From Scenedesmus sp. ARA3 (taxonomy: Eukaryota > Chlorophyta > Chlorophyceae > Sphaeropleales > Scenedesmaceae): 64,000 bases of DNA. The DNA lies in assembly GCA_004335835.1 (NCBI GenBank), contig RWJK01001390.1:80498-144497 (forward strand). Reading direction: 5' to 3'. A program made the position numbers and the translations under genes. Under the pieces are notes generated by a model, which worked only from the letters and a program-made list of their open reading frames with translations, searched no databases and was not told the origin of the DNA. Below, piece by piece: positions 1 to 11,239 of this stretch. Positions within the stretch are counted from its first letter, which is position 1; each line of letters starts with the position of its first letter.

Positions 1-331
1 CAACACGCAGAGTGAGTGCAGGGGCACGCTTTGTTAGCTGCGGCGGAATCGGCGTGCACAGGCACGTGCGCTGACGGCTGATGCAAGCTCTTTGGTGCAG
101 CTTGTGCTGCACATGTCGGCATGCAGTGCTCTGTGGCTCAGCAGAGCCGCAATGATTGGCTTCGACAGCCATAACATACTGTGCCACCATGGCTGTTGCT
201 GGCAGGCTGCCAGCTAGCTGGCTTGTGCGCTATGTCAGCGCACTGTGCATGAGCCCTTGCAGGCATCCAGGGGCCAGCTGTTTGGGTAGACACTACTGTG
301 TGCTGCTGTGTGCTGGCTGCATGCTGCGCAC

Positions 332-767
332 CTCCCCATATTGCCCAAAGAAGTCCACCAGCTCGTCTGCTGTTGCATCCTGTGGCAGCCGCTCCACGTG
401 GATGCTGTAGTCATGGATGGTGACCTGCACCAGGCATGAGGCAGGCATTGTGAACCACCAGTCATGCCAACATATAGAAGAAAGAACCCTGAAATATAGT
501 AGGCGTGTGTACAGGTGCACCAGCTAGCCTATGCTGGAACATGATGATGCTCACCGTGTGCATGTCGGCGTCGTATGCCAGCTTGCGCGCCTTCCAGATG
601 ATGAGCAGCGTCACCGCAAAGTACAAAGCCACACTGAAGCATCCAGCAGAGACATGGCCACAAGCGCATGCGCCTTATTGATGGGGTGAGTTGCTGGCGG
701 CAGCTCGGCATCGGCGATGAAGGTGGTCGCGGTAAGCAGCTCGCGCTCCCAGCCCACTACAAGATCC

Positions 768-816
<49 letters not shown>

Positions 817-1588
817 AGCCAGATAGAGTTAGCGCCAACTACTTGGGCGTTAGCTGTAGGTCTTGCTGCAAAACATGTCTGTCCACTTGGCAATCCACTT
901 TCAAAGTAGCTGAAAATGCATTCGGCCTCTGTCACGTGCCAGCCTTGCAAAGGCGACGCCGCCGTCAGCGCGTTGCTGTTGCTGCCGCCAGCCTGCTGCT
1001 GCCGTGTCTAATCTGATGTGGCAGCCTGGCATCCACTTCACACCTTCCAGGCTTGTGTTGCTGTACAGGTGTGCTGCTCCATCGCCATTGTGAACAACTG
1101 ACACGCGTCCAAAATTTCCCAGAGACAGCAGCTCTATCTGACCAGTGTCATAGTATCTGCGGCCAGCAGCACATGCGCCAAGCAGCAGAAAAATGTGCTT
1201 GTCACACTCACAATCACGTGTCTGTACAGAAGCTGTTGCCAATTATGAGTGATGCTTTGGCATTGTGCTGCGCTGTTGCCTACATGCGGTTGCACTGACT
1301 GCAATGTACTGCCTCATCAATACTCGCAGCTGCAAGTATGCACGCCTTGCAGGCACCTGATGCAAACCAACAGCCTACATGATGTATGCTGCCACTCACT
1401 TGCCAGTGTAGTTCAGCGCCATGTTCGGCACTGCTGTAATGATGGTCAGCAGCGCAAATAGCACTGCCATCCACCTCAGGAAGTAAAAGTACATCATGTG
1501 GCCCACCCCAAACTCTTTGAGGTCTCGTACTCTGCTGGACCACAGGTCAAAGAAGTCATGGTGTGCATGCTGCGTGCGGTGGTACAGC
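332..1588 (-). CDS. Partial CSC1/OSCA-like (DUF221, TMEM63-type) ion channel gene
   Basis: Four exons can be read on the minus strand; the gene runs off the left edge, so the C-terminal half is missing. Exon 1588..1400 contains the motif KEFGVGHMMYFYFLRW followed by a hydrophobic helix. Exon 1156..1044 continues in phase with LLSLGNFG. A further exon ending at 555 carries a membrane helix and then WKARKLAYDADMHT. Exon 424..332 gives VTIHDYSIHVERLP and ELVDFFGQYGE, the RRM-like start of the cytosolic domain of CSC1/OSCA channels. All have GT-AG borders and compatible phases, but the start of the exon ending at 555 and the 5' end above 1588 were not found. Members are mechanically or osmotically gated cation channels of plasma or internal membranes. 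The family call is from recalled motifs; the exact subfamily is not resolved. Confidence 0.68.
770..815. repeat. (CAG)n microsatellite, about 15 units
   Basis: An uninterrupted CAG tract lies between two exons of the minus-strand channel gene, so it is probably intronic (CTG on the sense strand). It is one of many CAG/CTG tracts in the window and is likely length-polymorphic. Confidence 0.9.
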
Positions 1589-2714
1589 CTGCAGGAAAGC
1601 ACGTGTGGTGGAATGGTTAGGCACCTGATGAAGAACCTGAGCTAGAAGAGGCATACGGCAGCTGCCTGATCATTGATACACAACCATCTGCGCAGCTGGC
1701 TAGGGCTCCCACAATAGATGCACCTTCTACAGCAACAACTGCTGCTGCTGCGGCTGCGGCCGCCGCAGCAATCTGAGGGGCAGCTAGCAATGCCACCAGG
1801 GGTATGCAGCGCTGCTTTCACATGCAGGAGTGCTGTCATTTGGTCACCAGCAGCTCACTTTGCTTTGTCCTCATCCGGTGCTCGCCATTTGCCGTATCTG
1901 CGGGTGACATCCTCTGCTGGCAGGACGCCAGCTGCAGAAGAGCTGCAGCAGGACATTCTGGCCTGCCTGCTGCGTGTGTGCTCTTAAACTAACTGGCTGC
2001 TGTTATTGCTGCTGCTGACGATGCTGATGGTTAGTTACAGGTGTGCCGCTGCCACAGTACTTGAATCCAGCAGCACATGTTACATGTTCAGCTCCATTTG
2101 CGTGTAGCCTGTATCAGGGCAGAGGTTGCCAGCTCTGTTGGTCTCTGACTGCTGTACCATGCCTGCAACAGCCATCAAACCATGACCATTTCAATGCAGC
2201 TGACTCAGATGAGTAACATGAGAAGCATAAGCTGAAGTTTGTGCATGCACCACACTGCGGTATGGATAGCTGAGCTATCCATACTGCAACAGCCTGACCA
2301 TCATCCATACCTGCCAAGCAAGGCTGCAGCACTCAATGTGTTCATTTTTGCCATTCACCACCACATGTACGTGCTGTACATGTGTCTAGATGCATGCAGG
2401 ATAACAGGATGGGCTGAGATTTTAGGCGGGCTCACGCAAGGCAGCAGCATACTGATGTGAGTTGCCACAGCTTGGCACGAAAGCACTTGACACCCTCCTC
2501 CTGGATGAACATGGACACATACGTTCAATCAAACTGGACAGCACTGAACCAATTCATACACTAGTTACGTGTTATGTTACTGACTGGCTTATGCAGCTGC
2601 GGAATACTGCCGGGCAGTGCCCAACTGCGACGCATATGTCCATGTTAAGCAGTTGTGGCTTTCCTTGTAAGGCTGCAGTCGGTATCACTGTTGGGTCCGT
2701 GCGTGCAACTTCAC
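1589..2714. other. Region between the channel gene and the RS/RRM gene
   Basis: This stretch must hold the unseen 5' exon(s) of the minus-strand channel gene, its promoter and the promoter of the plus-strand RS/RRM gene. I found no exon that could be supported. The one clear structure is the inverted repeat at 2256..2288. Confidence 0.5.
2256..2288. repeat. Near-perfect inverted repeat in the upstream region of the RS/RRM gene
   Basis: Arms GTATGGATAGCT (2260..2271) and AGCTATCCATAC (2273..2284) are perfectly complementary around one central G. The pairing extends outward to 2256..2288 with one mismatch. It lies about 430 bp before the start codon at 2715. It could be a dimeric factor site, a hairpin in a 5' UTR, or a relic of a small inverted-repeat element. 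Confidence 0.75.
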
Positions 2715-5143
2715 ATGTCAAGTGATCGTGATTACACAGACAGCGAACTCCGGCTCCTTGCTTGTTATAAGGCTCTGCAGGAGATAAAGGTGTGTTGATT
2801 GTGAGCAGCTGCTGTTGAGGATGGCTGTGTTGCCACAACGCAGCTGCCGGTGCTCTAAGCCAGCGCGCATCTCCAGCTACGCAGACGGTATTGCGTGGCA
2901 GTTGCTGAAAACAGTATTTGTTCTGCTTGTGTCGCTTACAGGAGGGCAAACGCAAGCCTAGCAGCGCGCAGCAGCAGGCGATAGCAGGCAGCAAGCAGGC
3001 TGTGCAGAAGGACGCCAACCCTAGCACTTCAGCGCCCCTCACCTCCAGCACTGGGCAGAAATTGCCCTCACGAATCAGGCTCAAGGCAACACGGCAACAG
3101 GATCCAGCAGCGTCAGGCGAAGGAGGGGCCGGGTCACCCTCTGCCCCCAAGTCCCCTGCTGGTCAGGCCTCTGCAAGCAGTGGCCCTGCAGCGGCATCTG
3201 CTGCTAAGGCCGAGGCTGAACAGCAGCAGACGCAGGCTACCATCTCCAGGCAGGAGCTTGCAGCGCTGCTGAGGAGGAAGAGGCTTGAGCAGGGCCTGTC
3301 AGGGGTGGACCCCTTACTGCAACGCCCAGCAGAAGAGGCAGCACCAGCAGCTGACGCCACAGCAGCAGCAGCACCAGCAGTGCAGCCAGCAGAGCTAGCA
3401 GAAGCCACAGCTGTGCCAGTTGCCAAGGAGGCTATCAAGCAGCAGCCCCACAAAGCACCTAGCCGTGCACAGCTGCCCTTGCCAGGAGCACCCAAGACAC
3501 CGAAGGCAGCAGTAGCTGGCCCGTCAGTGCACATGGCTGAAGCCAGCAAGTGAGTTGGCGCTTATCTGGCGGAACAGATGGCGACGGCTGATGCAAGCTG
3601 TATCAAGTGACATGTGTTGTCATGTGCTGCTGTTGTTATCACAGTCTCTCTGTTATGACAGCCGTGGTCGACATTTGTGTGCTCTACAAGCAAGGGTGGT
3701 GTTGATGCACTGCCATTGTTTGTCAAGCTTGCCAAGCTATAGGTGTTCCGGCCGTACACAAGATTGATGTTGGTAGTGCAGCTGTCAATTCTGATTTAAT
3801 GGGGTTTCTGCTTTTCCTGTGTCCTGTTCGTGCTGCGCAGGCCCCCAGCTGCTGCAGCAGCAGCAGCCGAGGATATCGACTATGGAGCAGTCAGCTCGCC
3901 AGAGTACGAAGTGGACTATGATGCAGTCAGCTCACCAGAATATGACGCAGTAAGTGGCGGACACCAGGCACAGGGCGTGCCTCCGCCACCTCCTCCTGCA
4001 CAGCCAGCAGCAGTTGCAGCAGAAGCAGCAGATGAGAAGCTACAGGCGCTGCCGACTCCAGAACGGCAGGACGGTGGCAGCAGCAGCAGGCATGTCAAGT
4101 CACCAGCAGCAGCAGCGCCGCTCCCAAAGCCGCCGCTCCCACCCAGCGGCAACGATGCCAAGACGTCGCCGCTGAAATCCGCCTTTGCTGCTGCACCTGC
4201 TGCTGCTGATGCCACTCCTGCTGCTGCGCGCAGGCGTAGTGGTAGCAGGAGTCGCAGCGGCAGCCCTGCGCACAGGCGCAGCCGCGGCAGCAGCAGGCAG
4301 CGCAGCCCTGAGCAGCGCCGCCGCAGCAGAAGCAGGAGCCGCAGCCGGTCACGCAGCAGCAGAGGCCAGCACCGCAGCAACAGCAGGCGGCTGCAGCGCA
4401 GCCGCAGCCACAGCAGAGAAAGGGCTGCACGGCAGCGGCGGCGCGCGAGCCCGGATTACAATGTAGGTGCGAGGCGGCAGGGCGGCAACAGCCCTAGCAG
4501 CAGCGACGGCTCCCCATCTCCCCTGCAGCGGCGGGGCTCTGGCAGCAGGCCTGGCAGCCGCAACAACAGCAGGCATGGCAGCAGGCAGCCGCAGCAGCAG
4601 CAGCAGCAGCTTCCTACGCTGTTTGTGGGGGACCTTCCGCCTGTCGGGTTCAGCAGCGCAGACCTGCAGGCGATGTTCTCTGGGCACGGCTGGAGTGTGC
4701 TTGGTGCGCGCGTGATGGGCTCGCAGTGCTACGGCTTTGTTGAGTTTGAGCAGCAGCAGCATGCTGAGGAGGCGCTGATGCTAGTGTGTGATGGGGATCC
4801 GCGCTTTGCTGTGAATGGCGGGCAGATTCGAGCCAGCTGGGCACGTGGCAGCATGCCAGACTGGAAGCGAGGCAAGGCCCTGCTGTCAAAACACGATTCT
4901 AGCCAGGGGCTTGAGGGGCTCGAAGCGTATGAGCACCCCATGGCTCGCATGCTGCGGCTGCAGGCTGCTGCTGTTGCTGCGCAGGCCATGGCAGGTGTGA
5001 TAGCAGCAGAGATGGAGCCAGAGGAAGGGCAGGTGCCGGCGATGCCGGGAGTGCCGGCTGCTGCTGCTGCTGCTGTGGCTGCGGTGCGGCCTGTTGGGGC
5101 GGCGGCGGGGGTGCGGGCGCTTGTAGATTATGGGGACTTGTGA
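2715..5143 (+). CDS. RS-domain/RRM RNA-binding protein (SR-like)
   Basis: Three exons, 2715..2789, 2942..3549 and 3841..5143, splice with GT-AG borders and closed phases to about 661 residues. The start ATG gives MSSDRDYTDSELRLL, and no better start was seen upstream. Order: a short acidic start; a long Ala/Gln/Pro-rich stretch; a repeat of VSSPEY motifs (about residues 240-260); an Arg-Ser domain with many RSRS dipeptides; then one RRM near residues 490-570, with RNP2-like TLFVGDLP and RNP1-like CYGFVEFE. The tail ends VDYGDL. RS plus RRM architecture is typical of nuclear splicing regulators, so a role in pre-mRNA splicing or 3' processing is inferred. The usual SR order (RRM first) is reversed, so no named SR family is assigned. 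No TGTAA signal was found before the next gene. Confidence 0.85.
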
Positions 5144-6072
5144 GGAAGGTACAGCACGTCAAGCTTTGTGCTTTATGATGCATGATGTAGTGGAGGTGAG
5201 GCAGTGGGGCTGTGTTGGTTGCGGATGGTACCGCTGTGTTTGTGACGTAGCGCAAGAGGTAAGGGTGTGTTGACGCCCTCAAGTGCACCTGCCGGCCTGA
5301 TGTATCGAATCAAGTTGTACAGGTGTTGAAGAGCATGTGGCCAGGCTACTCTGTGTTGGTCTCAGTTGGCTGCAAGCACGGCGTGTTGCTGGCTTGCATG
5401 GTGATGCTGGGTGGTGCGTCCTGTTGCCTGCGGCTGAGCTGGGTGTCCAGCCAGCCCAACGTGGCTTTTGCTGAACTCTTGTTCAGCAAGATGTCTTTCT
5501 ATGTTGCAGCGCTTGGTTGATGTTGTTGTCTTAGTGAATATGTTTTGTACGCGCCGAGCTTTGTGCTTGTGCCGCAGTGTGGATGCTGCAGGCAGGCAGC
5601 TGTCGGGTGCAAGAGCAATTGAGCATCTTGCTGCACAAGTTTATGACTCTTTGCAGGCTTTGTTGCTCAATTTTGTGTGCTAGTGCAGTGGTATAGCGTC
5701 CAATAATATTTCCTGCATGGGGTTGGCAGCTTGCACCCTTGCCAAGGTTGCAACAATTGAGACAGCACACTGTGACAGAGTTTGAATGCGTGCGAGGTGC
5801 TTGTGGGTCAGGTTGGGCCGTTAGATGCTCGAGCGTACGTGGAAGCAACGTCATGAAGCTGTTTTCCCCACTTTGCGCCCGCGCACGCAACTCTTGTCTG
5901 TTGTCATGGCAGCCCGTGCAAAGCAGTGACATGTCTACGATCGCAGCGACGGTGACTCAACCGACCTCAGCTGCGCCAGTGGCGGACAACTGTACATCAG
6001 CAGTGTACATTCTCCGTTCGAGATGCTTGTATTAGCCCGTGACGGGCGAGTAGTTGCGGAACAGACGGCACC
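5144..6072. other. 3' UTR and intergenic spacer between RS/RRM and lipase genes
   Basis: I see no gene here. The stretch holds the 3' UTR of the RS/RRM gene and the promoter of the lipase gene. A run at 5940..6150 is open in one frame, but it lacks family features and conflicts with the lipase frame that starts at 6073. Confidence 0.5.
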
Positions 6073-9000
6073 ATGGGCATGCACCTTCGGCAGCGCCTGC
6101 AGAGGCGTATCACGCACAGGATCCAATCAATCAAAGCCCTCATTCACTTTGTAATGGCTTTCTTTTCCAGCTACAGGCTGGCGGAGTTTCTGCCGCTCAC
6201 GCCACTGTTGGCAGTCTTGGTGCTGCTGAGCTGCTTTCCTGACTGGTGAGTGCTGCTGAGCTTGCCCTGAGCCGGGCCTACGTGAGCAAGGACAGCAACG
6301 AACAAACGGTGGAAATCATACACATGTGCGTCTTGGTCTCGTCTTTGCTGCCTGCATGTCTAAGACGTGCACAAAATTTGCTGTGCACACTGTCCCACAA
6401 ACTGCTGGTGTACACCTCCCATTGACATGTCAGCATGCTGCACGGTGCGGTGACGCAGCATGCCACATGCCTAAGCGTGACACTGCACTGCAATGCAGGG
6501 TACTCGAAAAAGCCGACCAGGGAGCCGAATGGATGCTGTATGTGCTGCTGGGTGAGCAAAGGCGGCATGGCAGGACTCTGGAGCAACTGCTGCCTTTCAC
6601 TGTCAACGAAGCCGTTCATGGCATGCTGGCAGCGGTTTTATAGAAGATGTAGAAGATCATAGGCCTTCCAGCAGACGTTGCATTGATGTCGCACACTGTA
6701 CGGGCCAGCAAAAGGCAGCAGCTGAGAAACATGCGCGTAACTGTCGTGTGTGGTGCAGGTTTTAAGCGCGCAGAGCTGCGTGACAACACCACAGGCCAGC
6801 CAACAGGCCGATCATGCCTGTACTCCGTTGCAGGTGAGGGCGCGGATGCACAGCTGCTCATTGCTGTTTCAAATGAATGTACAATGCGGTGCAGCCTAGA
6901 CCTGACACGCCAGGCCCACTAGGACACATGGTACTTACTGACTTTTTCAGCACGACACATGATAGCTGCCTACGCAGTCCAACAACACCAGCAAAGCGGG
7001 AAGCGGAAGCTGCACCTCGCCTCCAGATGCCCACTTTACCTCACCTTGCGCTGATACAAAAAAGTTCAACCCCTTATGTTGTGCCCTGTGGCAGGTGCGC
7101 TTGCCCGGGACTTCAGCCTGCCTGACACGCGTCTTGGAAGACATGCAGCTGCCGAAACATTCTGGCAGATTTCACTTGACTTTGTTTGTGTGTTTTGATC
7201 TTGGTGTGTGGCAGGTGCGCTGGACCCGGACTTCAGCCTGCCTGACACAAGGCTGCTGGCGGTGCCGCGCAGCGAGGCCGACCGTGAGCATGCCTTCCCC
7301 AGCAAGCAGGCCGCAAGCTGGGGCAACGCCACCTTCCTGGCGCTGTGCATGAAGGTGGCCTACGAGGTGAGCGCATCAGGCCTGTCAGCTAACAGCTGTA
7401 CTTCGCTGTGTGAGCAGAAGCATGCTGCAGCAGTGCCATCGAGTAAACACAGCACACCGTCTGTGAGTCGCATGCGCCCCAAGGTTGAAAAATGATAGGC
7501 AGTAGCTCATGCCAGTGCATTGTGTAACTGCGCCTGCATCATGGCTTTCATGCGCGCACATCGTAACAGGCTTGACACAAACAGCATCCTGTGTCAGTCT
7601 ATCTGCGCTGCTGGGTTGTGCCTTGCAGGACTGGGCGGTCGTGCGCGACGTCGTCAACCACGAGTGGCGCGTGCAGGGCGATGACGCAGCCAGTCGGGAC
7701 CGCACCTACCTGCGGCCGCGCTTTGTCAAGGGGTGCTCCTTCTACTTCATGCAGCCAGCAGGTGTGCAACATACTACACAGCAGGCTTCCTAGAAGCACT
7801 TCTCGCCCAAGCCACGCGAGAAGCAGCAGTGGCAGCAGAGAGCATGTATTCTGGTTGTTGCGCTGCTGCAAGCGGACCTGTTGCTGACTGCCACGTGAGC
7901 CAGCTGCTGTGCTGACTCACACGCCTCACCGTATGCACAACCACTGTCATTGCTGTCCTTTTGCAGGCACTGAGAGCAGCGAGGAGCTGTCACACATCCA
8001 CCTGGACTCAGATGCCTGCCTCATCGCTGTGGAACGGCCCTGCGCAGCAGGTGACCAGCCGGGGGCGGTTGGAGAGGGTGCTGCGCTGGTGCTGGCGTTC
8101 AGGGGCACTGAGCCACTGGAGCTGTCTGACTTCCAGAGTGACTTTGATGCAGTTCCTGAAGCAGGTGAGACACAGCTAATGACTTGTTTGATGCCACCTT
8201 ACTGTGGTTGATATGTGTTAGGCAGGTGATGGCGCTCTGGCCCCTGCGCCAACATACATACAGGGTGGTGTTTGTGAGATGTAGTGTAGCTCAGCGTACC
8301 TGGCTGCTAGTACAAGGCAGGTAGGCCTCTCCACTTGTGTGATGCCGGCACACTTGCGAGTCTGCTACTGTTTAAACCTAATCAGGTGCTTTGATTGTGC
8401 TTTATTGTGCTTCGCTTGTGCTGGCATGCTTGCCTGCAGGCGACTGGGGCAGCTTGCACCCTGGCTTCCTGCTGGCGCTAGGGCTGGACCCAAACCTGGA
8501 CCCCTACCACCAGACGCTGACAACATACACAGCACTGACAGCGGTGAGGTGGCAGCTGCACGGCTGAGCTGGTGTACATTGGCAGCTGCTGCTGCGCAGG
8601 CTGTGCTGGGCACTATGCCAGGCACCTTGGGTTAGCAGTGTGTTTGAAGCAGGAAGCGAGTCTGAAGCAGCTCCCAGTGAACAGCACCTGTGCGATGTCC
8701 TGGTTTGAAACTCACTGTGCCTTTGTATTCTTGACTGCCTTTAATGTGCTGCACTGCACGCTTCCCTGGCGCCCTTGCGTGCCTGCACAAACCCTGCAGG
8801 AGGCTGCGGCTGCTGAAGTCATTGCTGGGCGTGCGGCAACACCATACGAGGTGAGCAGGCTGACCTCAGCAGTTCCCGCTCTGCTGGTGCTGCTGCGGCA
8901 AGCGCCTGCAACCAGTGCTGGCACTACCATAAACTAGTTAACATCAAGCATCATTGTGCCGCACCAGCACCAACGATGCTCTGATAGTGCCCATCCCAGG

Positions 9001-11203
9001 CTGGATTTTAAGTGCGAGTGAAGCTCAGCAGTTGGCACCCGCATTGCGGACTGCCTGCAGGTGCTGCGCAACCAGATCAACAGCTACATGACAGACAACC
9101 CCACAGCCAAGCTGTACGTGACGGGACACAGCCTGGGTGAGCTCACCGCAGTGCTGCTGGTAAAACACGCAGTCAGCTTTGTACACGCGCGTGGTCAGCT
9201 CACAGGACCTGTCTATGTGCACCCACTACATGCGATAGTGTTGCTACTCGTGCACCGTCAGCATGAAAGGACTGCGTTCATGCCGGAGGTGTGTCTAAGG
9301 CCTTGCTGTCTGTGCAGGTGGTGCGCTGGCTGTGGTGTTCATGGGGGCACTGCTGCATGACACGAGCAAGCAGGTAGGCACAGACTGTGGCGAGTTGGTC
9401 ATGTGTATAAGTATCATGGACTGCCCACCAGCAAGCAGTTGGGCAGACAGCAAAGCGGGGTTTGTGCATCGCTGCTTTGCATTACATTACATTACATGCT
9501 CCACTCAACCCCAGTCAGGAGCCAACGAGAGGCTCATAGGGGGAGGAAACATCGAAGAACAACTCATCATCGTCCAAAACGTCAGACGAAAACGCAGAGA
9601 AAAACTCATCAGCATCATCAATAGCTTGAGCAATAGCCTTTGCAAAGGACTTGACTGTCAGAGCCGCAAAAAATAGGCAGTGCATCTGCAGCAGCAGGCA
9701 TCACAAATCGCATGATGCTGCAGCTGGCCCAAAGCCACCGCAGCAGCCTGACAATGGTGTACCAACCTTGTAATTTTGAGAGCTGTAGAATCAAGCACAC
9801 GCACCATTCAGACAATATCTATCTGCGCTGTGTGCGGCGCTTGTGCCTTGTGATGCAGGCTGCTGCTGCCAAGGCACGCATTGGGGCGCTGTACACATTT
9901 GGCCAGCCGCGGGTGGGAGGTGAGCAGGCAGCAGCTGCTGCCCCATTGCTCTTGGGCTATGCAGTATTTAAAATCCGGTGCTATACAGACAGCGACACTT
10001 TTCCCGCAGCAAGTCCGCAACTGTCACCTTCAGTGCATTGCTCTTGAACGCCAAGGGTTGGCTGTTTTGTGGGATGCAACCCACCCCCACAATCATCAAC
10101 CTGTTTGTGTTGGTTACTTTCTGCTGCTGTCCTGCAGACTATGAGTTTCTGTGCCACCTCTCAGTCAGTCTGCTGGAGCCTGCAGCCGGCAGCAGCAGCA
10201 GCAGCTCAGCAGATGGCACAGCAGCAGCAAGCGCTGGCGGCAGCAGCAGCAGCAAGCTGCGTGGTCTGTGGGGAGGCGCAGGCAGGCAGCAGGAGGAGAC
10301 GGCAGGGCCGCCACTTACCAGCCGTTACATTCGCGTGGTTAACACATATGACATCGTGCCACACAGTGAGTGCTTGTGCTATGCACAGCTGGCGAAGCTC
10401 GTTAACGCTTTTGGCCTAGGACGCACGCTTACGGTGTGCTCTGCATGTGCAGCAACATAGTTAGCATGTGCTGACATGTCTTGAAGTTCAACGAGCTTTG
10501 CATAGCTCTATGCATACCTCTAGTAGCAATTCATGTGCTGCTCCTGCTCCAAGCTGTGCTGCACACAACAGGACGCACACACCACCTTTGAGTACTGCCG
10601 GCGGCTGCCAAGTACATGTAATGTACTCTTGTGCTGTTTGCCCGCTGGTGCTTGTGCAGTCCCGCCCACGCTGTGCAACCTGTACCAGCACGGAGGCGAC
10701 CTGCTGTACTTGCAGGTGAGCAGCTGCACAGCCACATGTACAGCGGCTGCTGTTGTTTTCAATACAACACCAGCGCCCACTGCGTCACCTGCATGCTTCC
10801 TTACATCAGGCTCCTGCTGCTCAGCAAAATTGCAACGCAGCCGATTGACTTGTTTTAAGGTCGGGCCAAGTCACTGGGCGTTGTTGCTGCACCCGACAGC
10901 ATGCAGGCCTGGCCACAGCAGGCTACTGCAGGCCGTTCACATTATATGTACTGCCATACGCAAACATACATCAGACACACCTGCTCTTCTCCTTGGCAGC
11001 ATGCTTAGCATGCTTGGGACGCTTGCACACATGTATGCGTGTGCTGCGCTGCAGATGCTGCCTGGTCAGGTCAAGTGGCTCACGGAGCAGCCCATGTTCT
11101 TCATCAGCGGCATCTGGAGCAGCAGCCTGGTCAAGCTGTACCACTTTGGGGCGGTGAAGCTGGGCCTGAGGCACGGCTGGTGGGGCTCAGGTGAGACTAG
11201 TAC

Positions 11204-11239
<36 letters not shown>

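Noticed and set aside
4095..4430. Cys- and Leu-rich minus-strand frames opposite the RS domain
   Set aside because: Typical antisense shadows of CAG/AGC-rich coding sequence (read as CTG/GCT/TGC). The same applies to many frames opposite Ser/Gln tracts across the window.
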